Source: Baekduia soli
GTDB lineage: Bacteria > Actinomycetota > Thermoleophilia > Solirubrobacterales > Solirubrobacteraceae
Assembly: GCF_007970665.1 (NCBI RefSeq)
Contig: NZ_CP042430.1
Coordinates: forward strand, 124,001 to 188,000
Length of the DNA: 64,000 nt
Direction: 5' to 3'
In this document: positions 55,096 to 63,048 of the stretch, piece by piece
Position numbering within the stretch: position 1 is the first letter of the stretch
Layout: each line of letters opens with the position of its first letter
Notes under the pieces: model-generated
Database searches by the model: none
Told to the model about the DNA's origin: nothing
What the model saw: the letters and a program-made list of their open reading frames with translations, nothing else
Made by a program: the position numbers and the translations under genes

Positions 55096-56234
55096 GCCGC
55101 CAGGACCTTCTGCACCGAGGTGCCGACGGCCAGCTCGGGCGCCTCGCGGGCGAACCACGCCGCCGTGCGCCGGCGCAGCTCGGGGCCTCCGCGCACGACC
55201 GCGACGAGCGCCGCCGCGAGGTCGGCGGGCTCGCGCGAGGCCGCCACGAACCCGTTCTCGCCCTCGGCGATGAGCTCGACCGCGGCGTTGTCGTCGCCCG
55301 CGACGACGACCGACGGCGTCCCGGTCCCGGCGGCCTCGATGACGACCATCCCGTAGCCCTCCCGCGAGGATGGCAGGAGCAGGCACGCCGCCCGCCCCAT
55401 CGCCTCCTCCAGCGTGCGGCCGTCGACGAACCCCGGCGCCTCGATGACGTCGCCCAGGCCCAGGCGCTCGATCATCGCCAGCAGTTCGGGCCGCTGGGAG
55501 CCGTCGCCGACGACGAGCGCGCGCAGGTCGCCGACCTGCTCGCGCGCGGCCGCGATCGCCGGCGGGATCGACAGCACGCCCTTCTCGGGGATGTGACGTC
55601 CGGCGAAGAGCACGAGCGGCGGGTCCTGGGCCGGGGTGCCGTGCGGGACGACGGTGCCGGTGTACAGGCCGCGCACGAGCGTCGTGTCGCCGCGCAGGCC
55701 CTCGGCGACCAGCCGGCGGGTGTGCACGCGGTTGTAGACGAACGCGTGCTGGGGCGTGCGCGCGCAGAGGTGCTGCACGAACCAGCCGATCGTGCCCGTC
55801 ACCGTGCCGTAGTACTGGCGGCAGTAGGCCAGCGTCCAGACCTCGAACCAGTCGACGAACAGCGGCGGCGGGCGGCGGCGCAGCCGGCGGGCGAGACCCG
55901 CGCCGAGCACGCTGAAGAACGGCGAGAGGCTCGTGTGGACGATGTCATAGTCCTTGCCATGCTCGAGCAGGTGGCGCAGCACGCCGGCGCCGAAGCGCAC
56001 GGGCGGCCCGAGCGCGCGCGCCCCGCCCTCGCCGTAGAGCTCGGCGCGCGGCGAGACCGCGACGATCCGCACGCCGGGCACCTCGGGCTGCTCGTCGTCG
56101 GCCCACTGGCGGCGCGTGAGGTAGGTGACCTCGTGCCCGCGCGCGGCCAGCCCCTCGGCCAGCGCGCGCATCCACCGCTCCGCGCCGCCGACCGTCCACG
56201 GATACAGGCAGTCGTAGACGAGGCAGATGCGCAC
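55068..56234 (-). CDS. GT4 glycosyltransferase
   Basis: A 388-residue GT-B enzyme: RICLVYDCLYPWTVGGAERW with the Gly-Gly-Ala-Glu loop, VPGVRIVAVSPRAELYG, VLFAGRHIPEKGVLSIPPAI, ALVVGDGSQRPELLAMIERL, and LLLPSSREGYGMVVIEAAGT. GTG 56234 has TACGCT 8 nt upstream on the minus strand. It is head-to-head with the deacetylase gene, starts only 20 bp apart, through the core at 56242-56248. Confidence 0.9.
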   Translation of the reverse strand: MRICLVYDCLYPWTVGGAERWMRALAEGLAARGHEVTYLTRRQWADDEQPEVPGVRIVAVSPRAELYGEGGARALGPPVRFGAGVLRHLLEHGKDYDIVHTSLSPFFSVLGAGLARRLRRRPPPLFVDWFEVWTLAYCRQYYGTVTGTIGWFVQHLCARTPQHAFVYNRVHTRRLVAEGLRGDTTLVRGLYTGTVVPHGTPAQDPPLVLFAGRHIPEKGVLSIPPAIAAAREQVGDLRALVVGDGSQRPELLAMIERLGLGDVIEAPGFVDGRTLEEAMGRAACLLLPSSREGYGMVVIEAAGTGTPSVVVAGDDNAAVELIAEGENGFVAASREPADLAAALVAVVRGGPELRRRTAAWFAREAPELAVGTSVQKVLAAYERVLAAR

Positions 56235-56241
56235 GGACGGG

Positions 56242-56248
56242 TAGCGTA
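56242..56248. promoter_or_regulatory. bidirectional promoter core TAGCGTA
   Basis: TAGCGT on the plus strand ends 7 nt before GTG 56255, and TACGCT on the minus strand ends 8 nt before GTG 56234. The intergenic space is 20 bp and nearly symmetric around the core. Fourth TA-N3-TA core. Confidence 0.65.
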
Positions 56249-56254
56249 GGGAAC

Positions 56255-57079
56255 GTGCCCATCACGTTGACCTTCGATCTGGAGGACAACCGGCGCTCCG
56301 CCGACCAGCCGGCCCGGTTCGTGGACATGAGCGACCGGTTCCTCGCCTTCGCCGAGCAGCGCGGCATCAAGGCCACCGTGTTCATCGTCGGCGAGATCGG
56401 CGCCAGCCATCCCGAGCTCGTCCGGCGCGTCGCAGACGCCGGCCACGAGATCGGCCTGCACGGACTGCGCCACGTGTCGCTGGACCAGATCGGGCCTGGA
56501 ACCTTCCAGGAGGAGATCATCCGCGGCCGCGCGCTGCTGCAGGACGCCGCCGGCGTCGAGGTGCCTGGGTTCCGCGCGCCGATCTTCTCCCTGACGCCGG
56601 AGACGGCGTGGGCGCGCGACGAGCTGCTGGCCGCCGGGTTCTCCTACTCCTCGAGCGTCCTGCCGGCCGCCAGCCCGCTGCACGGATGGCCCGGCGCGCC
56701 GCGCGAGCCGTTCCGGTGGGCCAACGGCCTGGTCGAGCTGCCATGCCCGGTCATCGGGCGTGGCCGGGCGTCGGTGCCGCCGCTGGGCGGCGTCTACCTG
56801 CGCTACATGCCGGGGCCGGTCATGACGCGTGCCGCGCGCCGCCTGGGCGGCGGCGACGGCTGCGCCTGGATCTACTGCCACCCCTACGACTTCGACGCCG
56901 ACGAGCCGTTCTTCGTGCCGCCCTACGCGGGCTGGGTGACCGCGCGGATCCTGCACATGCGCCGCGGCCGGACGTTCGAGCGCATCTCCCGGGCCATGGA
57001 CGCCGCCGGCGGGGCGGGCCCCACGCTGTGGTCGATCGTGCAGGGCTACGAGCACGCCACGCTGCCGGTGGTGGCCTAG
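56255..57079 (+). CDS. polysaccharide deacetylase
   Basis: A 274-residue NodB-domain enzyme of the group found in exopolysaccharide loci. Motif 1 is TFDLEDNRRS (metal Asp ~residue 7), KATVFIVGEIGASHPELVRR follows, motif 2 is HEIGLHGLRHVSLDQIGPGT with both zinc histidines, then VPGFRAPIFSLTPETAWARD and the late YCHPYDFDADEPF. It removes N-acetyl groups from glycan sugars; no signal peptide is seen, so it may act in the cytoplasm on lipid-linked intermediates. GTG 56255 has TAGCGT 7 nt upstream. The GNAT gene overlaps its stop by one base. Confidence 0.88.
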   Translation: MPITLTFDLEDNRRSADQPARFVDMSDRFLAFAEQRGIKATVFIVGEIGASHPELVRRVADAGHEIGLHGLRHVSLDQIGPGTFQEEIIRGRALLQDAAGVEVPGFRAPIFSLTPETAWARDELLAAGFSYSSSVLPAASPLHGWPGAPREPFRWANGLVELPCPVIGRGRASVPPLGGVYLRYMPGPVMTRAARRLGGGDGCAWIYCHPYDFDADEPFFVPPYAGWVTARILHMRRGRTFERISRAMDAAGGAGPTLWSIVQGYEHATLPVVA

Positions 57080-57981
57080 TGCCGGACCACCTCGCGGCGA
57101 CCTCGGCGCTCCTGGAGGCCACGTTCCCGGGCGCCGGGGCCGGCGACGCGGCCTACCTGCGCTGGCTCTACGACGACTCCCCGTTCGGGCCGGTCGTGGA
57201 GACCAACCTCGACGACGACCAGGGCCGCGCCGGCCACTACGCGATCGTGCCTGTCGAGCTCGCCGCCGGCGGCGCTGCGCGCGCCGGGGCGCTGTCGCTG
57301 AACACCGCGGTCTCCGAGCGCGCACGCGGCGGCGGCGTCTTCACGCGGCTGGCCGCCGACACCTACGCCTTGGCCGCGCAGCGCGGGATCGAGGTCGTCG
57401 TCGGCGTGGCCAATGCCAACTCCACGCCGGGCTTCGTGCGCCGCCTGGACTTCACGCTCGTCACCCCGCTGCCTGCGACGGTGCTCGTGCCGCTGCCCGG
57501 GCGCGACGGCGGCGTCCGCACCCTGGCCGCGACGGCCCACGGGGCCCTGGAGCAGCCCGGGCTCGACGCGCTGCTGGCCCCGCCGTCATCGGGCCTGACG
57601 ACGCGCTGGACGCGCGAGCGCCTCGCCTGGCGACTGGCCCGCCCGGGCCGGTCCTACCTCCTGCACCACGGGCCGGGCGTGCTGGCTGTCTCGGCGCTGG
57701 ACCGCCGCGGGCCGGTGCACGTCGCCGTGCTGCTGGCCGTCTTCGCGGCGCAGGCCGTGCCGTCCGCGGTCGGCGCCGCGGTCGTGCGCGCGGCGTGCCG
57801 CGCCCACCGCGCACCGCTGGCGCTCCACGTCGGCGTCAACGAGCGCCTGTCGCTGCGCGGCCTGCCGCTGCCCGCGCGGCTGCGGCCCTCGCCGTTGAAC
57901 CTCATCTACCGCGACCTGGCCACGGGCGGCCCGGCGCCCGCGCTGTCGCGATGGGAGTTCCTGGACTTCGACGCCTACTGA
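57079..57981 (+). CDS. GNAT-family acetyltransferase-like protein
   Basis: A 300-residue protein from GTG 57079. The N-terminal half has GNAT character: YLRWLYDDSPFGPVVETNLD, GHYAIVPVELAAGGAARAGA, SERARGGGVFTRLAADTYAL (the acetyl-CoA loop) and VVVGVANANSTPGFVRRLDF. The C-terminal half resembles the same fold again more weakly. Its direct coupling to the deacetylase suggests an acetyl or acyl group is moved on the same glycan. TAG and GTG share a base (TAGTG). The end overlaps the convergent GT4 gene by 7 bp. Confidence 0.75.
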   Translation: MPDHLAATSALLEATFPGAGAGDAAYLRWLYDDSPFGPVVETNLDDDQGRAGHYAIVPVELAAGGAARAGALSLNTAVSERARGGGVFTRLAADTYALAAQRGIEVVVGVANANSTPGFVRRLDFTLVTPLPATVLVPLPGRDGGVRTLAATAHGALEQPGLDALLAPPSSGLTTRWTRERLAWRLARPGRSYLLHHGPGVLAVSALDRRGPVHVAVLLAVFAAQAVPSAVGAAVVRAACRAHRAPLALHVGVNERLSLRGLPLPARLRPSPLNLIYRDLATGGPAPALSRWEFLDFDAY

Positions 57982-59108
57982 GCCAGGGCCCGGCGCTGGG
58001 CGGCCACGGTCTCGCGCGCCGTGCGCTGCCACGAGAACCGCGCGGCCTGCGCGTGGCCGCGCGTCATCAGGCGGGCGCGCAGCGCGGCATCGCCGACGAG
58101 CTGCCGCACCGCCCCGGCGATCGAGTCGACCGACTCCGGGTCGAAGAGCAGCGCCGCGTCCCCGGCCACCTCGGGCAGCGCGCTGCGTCCCGAGCAGGCG
58201 ACGGGGACGCCGCGGACCATGGCCTCCAGGACGGGCAGGCCGAACCCCTCGACCAGCGACGGGAAGGCCAGGCAGCGCGCGGCGGCGTAGAGGCCCTCGA
58301 GCTGGACGGCGTCGATCCAGCCGCACAGGTGCACCCGGTCGGCCACGCCCGCCCGCCGCGCGACCGCGCACAGCTCGTCGTCGAAAGGCGTCGGGTACCC
58401 GGGCAGCACGAGCGCCGCGCCGGGCACGAGCGCCATCGCCTCGATGAGCCGCGCCAGGTTCTTGTGCGGACGCCGGGCCGAGACGCTGAGCACCAGCGGC
58501 AGGTCGCCGAGCCCCAGCGCGGCCCGCAGCGGCCCCTCGGCCAGCGGCTCGGCGCCCGTCGGCGCGCCGGGCCCGAGCGGCACGACGTCGACCTTGCCGG
58601 GATCCACGCCGCCCAGCTCCGCGAGGTCGGCCGCCGTGGCCTGCGAGTCGGCCACGATGCGGGTGGCCCGGCGCGCCACGGCGGGCACGAGCGCCGCCAC
58701 ACCGGCGGCCAGCACCCCGGTCGTCGTCTCGGGGTGGTGGCGGTAGATGAGGTCGTGGATCGTGACCACCCGCCGGCGCGGGCCGGCCAGCGGCGCGATG
58801 TTGCCCAGCGAGTGCAGCAGGTCGACCCGCGCCCGCAGCGCGGCGCCCGCCACGACGGTCTGCTGGGCCGCGGTGCGCACGATCCGCGTCGACGACGACA
58901 CTGGCAGCGCGACGAGGCCGATCTGTGGATGCCAGGGCCGCGTGCGCCACTCCGCGGCCAGCTCGCGGCCGACGAACACCGTGAAGCGCGCCTGCGGCCA
59001 GGCCGCCGGCAGCAGCGGCACCAGGGCGCGGGCGTAGGTCTCCATCCCGCCCGTGTCGCCGGGGGCGAGGTAGAGGAGGTCCAGCCCGATGTGGGGGTCG
59101 CCCGTCAA
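57975..59108 (-). CDS. GT4 glycosyltransferase
   Basis: A 377-residue GT-B enzyme: IGLDLLYLAPGDTGGMETYA, RRVVTIHDLIYRHHPETTTG, RIVADSQATAADLAELGGVD, LVLSVSARRPHKNLARLIEA, LAFPSLVEGFGLPVLEAMVR and ALPEVAGDAALLFDPESVDS. Close in type to the enzyme at 53980. The start is TTG 59108, with TACGGT ending 8 nt upstream and no ribosome binding site, so this is another probable leaderless TTG start. Confidence 0.9.
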   Translation of the reverse strand: MTGDPHIGLDLLYLAPGDTGGMETYARALVPLLPAAWPQARFTVFVGRELAAEWRTRPWHPQIGLVALPVSSSTRIVRTAAQQTVVAGAALRARVDLLHSLGNIAPLAGPRRRVVTIHDLIYRHHPETTTGVLAAGVAALVPAVARRATRIVADSQATAADLAELGGVDPGKVDVVPLGPGAPTGAEPLAEGPLRAALGLGDLPLVLSVSARRPHKNLARLIEAMALVPGAALVLPGYPTPFDDELCAVARRAGVADRVHLCGWIDAVQLEGLYAAARCLAFPSLVEGFGLPVLEAMVRGVPVACSGRSALPEVAGDAALLFDPESVDSIAGAVRQLVGDAALRARLMTRGHAQAARFSWQRTARETVAAQRRALAQ

Positions 59109-59116
59109 GGGACGGG

Positions 59117-59122
59117 ACCGTA
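59117..59122 (-). promoter_or_regulatory. -10 element of the GT4 gene at 57975
   Basis: TACGGT on the minus strand, 8 nt before TTG 59108. Separate from the plus-strand element at 59134. Confidence 0.55.
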
Positions 59123-59133
59123 GCGGCCGTCGC

Positions 59134-59139
59134 TAGGTT
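59134..59139 (+). promoter_or_regulatory. -10 element of the FkbM gene at 59146
   Basis: TAGGTT, 6 nt before GTG 59146. Confidence 0.5.
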
Positions 59140-59145
59140 GGAGGC

Positions 59146-59925
59146 GTGTCGCAGCAAGGTTTGTCCCCCGCGTTGCGCATGGCCGTCCCGGTCGTGCGTC
59201 TGCTCAAGCTCACCGGTCAGCGCGAGCGGGTGCTGGCCTGGCGCGCCGGCCGGGCGCGGCGGGCACGCCTGGCCGCGGGGCGCGACGACCCGCGCTCGCA
59301 TCCCGCGCTGCACGGGATGGACCGGCGCCTGGACGCGATCCTGGACCGCGACGGGGGCTTCTTCGTCGAGGCCGGCGCCAACGACGGCTACCGCCAGTCC
59401 AACACGTACTGGCTCGAGCGCTTCCGCGGCTGGCGCGGGATCCTCGTCGAGCCGATGCAGGAGCTCTACGACCTCTGCCGCCTGGAGCGGCCGTCGGCGA
59501 CCGTCGTGCGCGCGGCGCTCGTGCCCGCCGGCCACGAGGGCGACACGGTGCCCATGCAGTTCGCCGGGCTCATGTCGACCGTCAGCGGCGAGCACGTCGA
59601 TCCCGAGCGCACCGAGATGGGCAACGTCCTGGGCTGGTACGACCCCTACGAGGCCGATGTGCCCGCCCGCACGCTGTCCTCCGTGCTCGACGCGGCCGGC
59701 GCGCCCGAGGTCGACCTCCTCTCGCTCGACGTCGAGGGCTACGAGCCCGGCGTCCTGGCCGGCCTGGACCTGGAGCGCCACGCGCCGCGGTGGATCCTCG
59801 TCGAGGTCCACGACGAGGCGACGGGCCGGCCGCCGATCGAGGCGGTCCTCGGCGACCGCTACGTCCTGTTCGAGCGGCTGTCGCCCGTCGACCTGCTCTA
59901 CCGCCGCGCCGACGTCGCGGCCTGA
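59146..59925 (+). CDS. FkbM-family methyltransferase
   Basis: A 259-residue SAM-dependent O-methyltransferase: GGFFVEAGANDGYRQSNTYW (motif I), RGILVEPMQELYDLCRLERP, VVRAALVPAGHEGDTVPMQF, and VDLLSLDVEGYEPGVLAGLD, the FkbM hallmark. The first ~45 residues are basic and helical. It probably methylates sugar hydroxyls. GTG 59146 has TAGGTT 6 nt upstream. It is convergent with a second FkbM gene, 15 bp between stops. Confidence 0.9.
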   Translation: MSQQGLSPALRMAVPVVRLLKLTGQRERVLAWRAGRARRARLAAGRDDPRSHPALHGMDRRLDAILDRDGGFFVEAGANDGYRQSNTYWLERFRGWRGILVEPMQELYDLCRLERPSATVVRAALVPAGHEGDTVPMQFAGLMSTVSGEHVDPERTEMGNVLGWYDPYEADVPARTLSSVLDAAGAPEVDLLSLDVEGYEPGVLAGLDLERHAPRWILVEVHDEATGRPPIEAVLGDRYVLFERLSPVDLLYRRADVAA

Positions 59926-59940
59926 CGGCGGTCGGGAGCC

Positions 59941-60933
59941 TCAGCGCGGCGCGGTCGCGCGCTCGCGCCGTGTCAGCCAGCGCACGCGCTCGACCAGGCC
60001 CGCCGCGGTGCGGCGCGCCGGCCCGTCCCAGCGCTGGGCGCGGGCGAGGTCGTGCTCGAGCTCGCCGAAGACCGAGTCGCGGGCCCGGACGTGGGAGACG
60101 GGCACCTCCCAGCCGGCGTCGCGCGGGTCGACCGACGCGGCGATGAGCCCGTCGCCACTGCAGGACTCCGCGACGGAGTGCTCGGCGATGACGTGCGCGC
60201 CGGCCCCGCGCAGCAGCTCGAGGCAGCGCTGGTGGGTCAGCGGGTCGCCGGTGATCGTGTGGTGGTGGGTCGAGACGACCAGGAAGCGGACCCTCCCCGC
60301 GCGCAGGACGTCCAGCGAGGACTCCAGCACGCCGACCTCGGCGCCCTGGGCGTCGCAGAGCACGAGGTCGATCCGCTCGAGGCGCTCGTCGGCCATGAGC
60401 CCGGCGAGCGAGACCGTCGGGGTGCGCCGCACGCGCCAGTCGCTCTCGCACGGCAGCCACACCTCGCCGCCGTGGTCGAAGCCGACGGCGCCGTGGACGA
60501 AGGACCCCGTCATGTCGTTGAGCGCGAAGTTGCGGCGGCCGACCTCGATGTTCACCGGGTCGGGCTCGACCATCACGTTGACCGCACCGGGCAGGCGGCG
60601 GTTGAACCACATGGAGTAGTAGGACCAGAACGCGCCGAGCTCGACCATGACGGGCCGCGGCGCGCCCTCCTCCGCGAGGCGCTCCAGCAGCGCGTGGAAG
60701 ACGGCCTCCTCCTGGGGCTCGTGGTGGCCGCGCAGCGCACGGATGATCTCCGTGGTCATCGCGCCGTGGTAGCAGCCCTCCTCGATGAGGACGCCGTTGT
60801 GCATGACCTGCACGCGGCGCCCGTCGAGGTCCCTGACCTCCCCGGCGCCGGGCACCTTGGGGATCGCGTCCGTGTCGCGCACGGCGACCGTCAGCGCGAC
60901 GCGGCGCGCCAGATCGGGTCTCAGTCCTTCCAT
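59941..60933 (-). CDS. FkbM-family methyltransferase, second copy
   Basis: A 330-residue protein, longer than the neighbour. Residues ~30-80 form an extra N-terminal region (VHNGV-like: VMHNGVLIEEGCYHGAMTTE). Then comes PVMVELGAFWSYYSMWFNRR as motif I with Leu-Gly in place of the usual Gly-Ala-Asn, then VNVMVEPDPVNIEVGRRNFA, GSFVHGAVGFDHGGEVWLP and IDLVLCDAQGAEVGVLESSL. ATG 60933 has TACCCT 8 nt upstream. A C-terminal helical region is basic. Probably another glycan O-methyltransferase. Confidence 0.86.
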   Translation of the reverse strand: MEGLRPDLARRVALTVAVRDTDAIPKVPGAGEVRDLDGRRVQVMHNGVLIEEGCYHGAMTTEIIRALRGHHEPQEEAVFHALLERLAEEGAPRPVMVELGAFWSYYSMWFNRRLPGAVNVMVEPDPVNIEVGRRNFALNDMTGSFVHGAVGFDHGGEVWLPCESDWRVRRTPTVSLAGLMADERLERIDLVLCDAQGAEVGVLESSLDVLRAGRVRFLVVSTHHHTITGDPLTHQRCLELLRGAGAHVIAEHSVAESCSGDGLIAASVDPRDAGWEVPVSHVRARDSVFGELEHDLARAQRWDGPARRTAAGLVERVRWLTRRERATAPR

Positions 60934-60941
60934 CGGCGCGC

Positions 60942-60947
60942 AGGGTA
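60942..60947 (-). promoter_or_regulatory. -10 element of the second FkbM gene
   Basis: TACCCT on the minus strand, 8 nt before ATG 60933. Confidence 0.55.
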
Positions 60948-60953
60948 CTGCGC

Positions 60954-62141
60954 TCACCCGGCGCCCAGCACGCGGTCGTAGGCCTGCGCGAGGCGCTCGG
61001 CGTGCGTGTCGATCGCGTAGCGGCGCAGCAGCTCGGGCGGGGCCGGGACGCGGGTCCCCGGCGCCCGCGACAGGGGCCCGGCGGCCAGCGCCCGGGCCAT
61101 CCCGACGTGGTCGCCGGCGGCGACGAGCGTGCCGTGGCCGTCGAGCACCTCGGGGATCGCGCCGTTGGTCGTGGCCACGATGTCCAGGCCGGCGGCCATC
61201 GCCTCGACGAAGACGAAGCCGAACTGCTCCTCCCAGAAGGCGCGGGGCGTGCCGAACGGATGCCGCGCCCCGGTGGCCGAGGACTGGCTGCCCAGCAGCA
61301 GGCACGACGCCGACGCGAACACCGCCGGCATCTCCGGGTAGGGAACGGCGCCGAAGCTCACGGCCTGCGCGACGCCCAGCTCCTGCGCCGCGGCGCGCAG
61401 GCGGCCCTCCTCCGGGCCCGAGCCGACGATGCGCAGCCGCGGGCTCACGACCGTGCCGTCCGGGCGCGTGACGATCCCGCGGTGCAGCAGAGCCAGCGCG
61501 CGCAGCGCGTCGTGATGACCCTTCTCCCACACCAGGCGCCCCGGCGAGACGAGGACGTGCTCGGCCGGCGGGGCCTGGCCGGCGGCCTGCTCGGCGGCCG
61601 CGGCGAAGCGCTGCACGTCGATGCCGGGCGGGCAGAGCTCGATCCGGGCCTCGGGCACGCCCTCCAACAGCAGGGCGATCCGCGCGCGCTCCGTGGAGGC
61701 CAGGAACAGGTCGGTGGCGGCGAGGACCTCGTCGCGGAAGCGGGCGGTCCCGGGCCGCCGGTAGGTGCGCCCGTGGGGCAGCGTCTCCCACACGGTCTGC
61801 ACGAGCTTGTAGCCGTGCCGGGCCTTGCGCCGCGCCGCGTCGGCCGAGAACCAGTAGGACAGCTCCTCGGCGTGCACGACGTCGGCGTGGGTGTAGGCCT
61901 CCTCGGCGCCCGTCGTGTAGCGGTCGCCGACCAGCAGGGCGCCGACGTCGCCGGGCAGCCCCCCGGGCAGGCGGTCGCGCCGGCTGCCGACGTCGACGGC
62001 CCGCAGCGTGATCGAGGACGTGTCCCAGCCGTTGGCCGCCGTGCGCAGCCACGCGACGTCGAAGCGCGGGGGCAGCGCCTCCCACTGGTGCAGGTCCCAC
62101 GGCGTGGCCTGGTGGCCGCGGACGACGAGGATGCGCGGCAC
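60954..62141 (-). CDS. GT4 glycosyltransferase
   Basis: A 395-residue GT-B enzyme: RILVVRGHQATPWDLHQWEA, AEELSYWFSADAARRKARHG, HVLVSPGRLVWEKGHHDALR, RLRIVGSGPEEGRLRAAAQE, and FGFVFVEAMAAGLDIVATTN in place of the usual EGFG block (here QFGFVFVE). GTG 62141 lies 6 nt after the methyltransferase stop, so the two are co-transcribed. Confidence 0.88.
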   Translation of the reverse strand: MPRILVVRGHQATPWDLHQWEALPPRFDVAWLRTAANGWDTSSITLRAVDVGSRRDRLPGGLPGDVGALLVGDRYTTGAEEAYTHADVVHAEELSYWFSADAARRKARHGYKLVQTVWETLPHGRTYRRPGTARFRDEVLAATDLFLASTERARIALLLEGVPEARIELCPPGIDVQRFAAAAEQAAGQAPPAEHVLVSPGRLVWEKGHHDALRALALLHRGIVTRPDGTVVSPRLRIVGSGPEEGRLRAAAQELGVAQAVSFGAVPYPEMPAVFASASCLLLGSQSSATGARHPFGTPRAFWEEQFGFVFVEAMAAGLDIVATTNGAIPEVLDGHGTLVAAGDHVGMARALAAGPLSRAPGTRVPAPPELLRRYAIDTHAERLAQAYDRVLGAG

Positions 62142-62147
62142 GGCGCC

Positions 62148-63035
62148 TCAGGCCGGGCGGTGGAACGCCAGGAACGCCGAGGTCCACGGCGCCCCGTGGC
62201 CCTTGAGCAGGATGTGCGGGTAGTCGCGCCCCGTGGCCGGCCGCATCGGCGCCGGGGCGATCCAGGTGATGACGTTCTCGAACGTCGACGGCGACAGCGT
62301 CGTGTCCAGGGGCTGCACGAGGGGCAGGCCGGTCGGGGCGATGACGTCGCGGCGCAGCTCGCGTGGGCGGAACGTGTCCGACAGTCGCTGGCGCACGGTC
62401 GCGTTCTCGCAGCGCCGCCCGCCGCTGAGGACCTTGATCGCGGCCTGCAGCGGCGGCCAGTCCAGCGGGTGGGGCTTGATGAGGTACTCGGTCACGATGA
62501 CCAGGTGGCCGCCGGGCTTCAGGACCCGCGCCATCTCGCGGGCGGCCTGCTGGATGCTCTCCGGGGGCCCGAAGTGCTCGATCGACGAGAGGCTGAAGAC
62601 CACGTCGAAGCTGTCGTCGGGGAAGTCGAGGTGCAGCGCGTCCATCGAGCGCACCTCGAGGCGGTCCTCGCGGTAGGGGTAGGGCGCCCAGTGGCCGGGA
62701 TCGGTGAGCATCGACCCGTCGGCCTCGCGCCCGTCGACCGCGAAGGATCCCTCACCGTAGATGTCGGTGGCCACGACGCGACCGACGCGGTTGGCCAGCC
62801 AGTACAGCGGCTCCTCGTGGCCCGCGGCGACCGAGAGGACCTGCGCGTCCTCGCGGATCGCGCCCACCTCCTCGAGGTACAGGCCGAGCTGCGCGTACTC
62901 CCAGAACTTGCGGCGCAGCTCCTCCTCGGGGGTGTAGCCCGGGGCGACCATCTCGCGCAGCTTGGCGCGCAGCGCCGGATCGTCGAAGTCCGGCAGGTCG
63001 CAGAGCTTGTTGTACTGGCGGGACAGGGCGGCCAT
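62148..63035 (-). CDS. SAM-dependent methyltransferase
   Basis: A 295-residue class I methyltransferase: VLSVAAGHEEPLYWLANRVG as a variant motif I, VVATDIYGEGSFAV, LHLDFPDDSFDVVFSLSSIE, HFGPPESIQQAAREMARVLK and PGGHLVIVTEYLI. This is the Methyltransf_11-like pattern common in glycan loci. ATG 63035 has GATACT (63048-63043) 7 nt upstream, inside the end of the preceding GT4 gene. It is 11 nt from that gene's stop. Confidence 0.86.
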   Translation of the reverse strand: MAALSRQYNKLCDLPDFDDPALRAKLREMVAPGYTPEEELRRKFWEYAQLGLYLEEVGAIREDAQVLSVAAGHEEPLYWLANRVGRVVATDIYGEGSFAVDGREADGSMLTDPGHWAPYPYREDRLEVRSMDALHLDFPDDSFDVVFSLSSIEHFGPPESIQQAAREMARVLKPGGHLVIVTEYLIKPHPLDWPPLQAAIKVLSGGRRCENATVRQRLSDTFRPRELRRDVIAPTGLPLVQPLDTTLSPSTFENVITWIAPAPMRPATGRDYPHILLKGHGAPWTSAFLAFHRPA

Positions 63036-63042
63036 CGGCGGC

Positions 63043-63048
63043 AGTATC
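63043..63048 (-). promoter_or_regulatory. possible weak -10 element before the methyltransferase
   Basis: GATACT on the minus strand, 7 nt before ATG 63035; the first T of TANNNT is G here. It overlaps the stop of the upstream gene. Confidence 0.35.
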
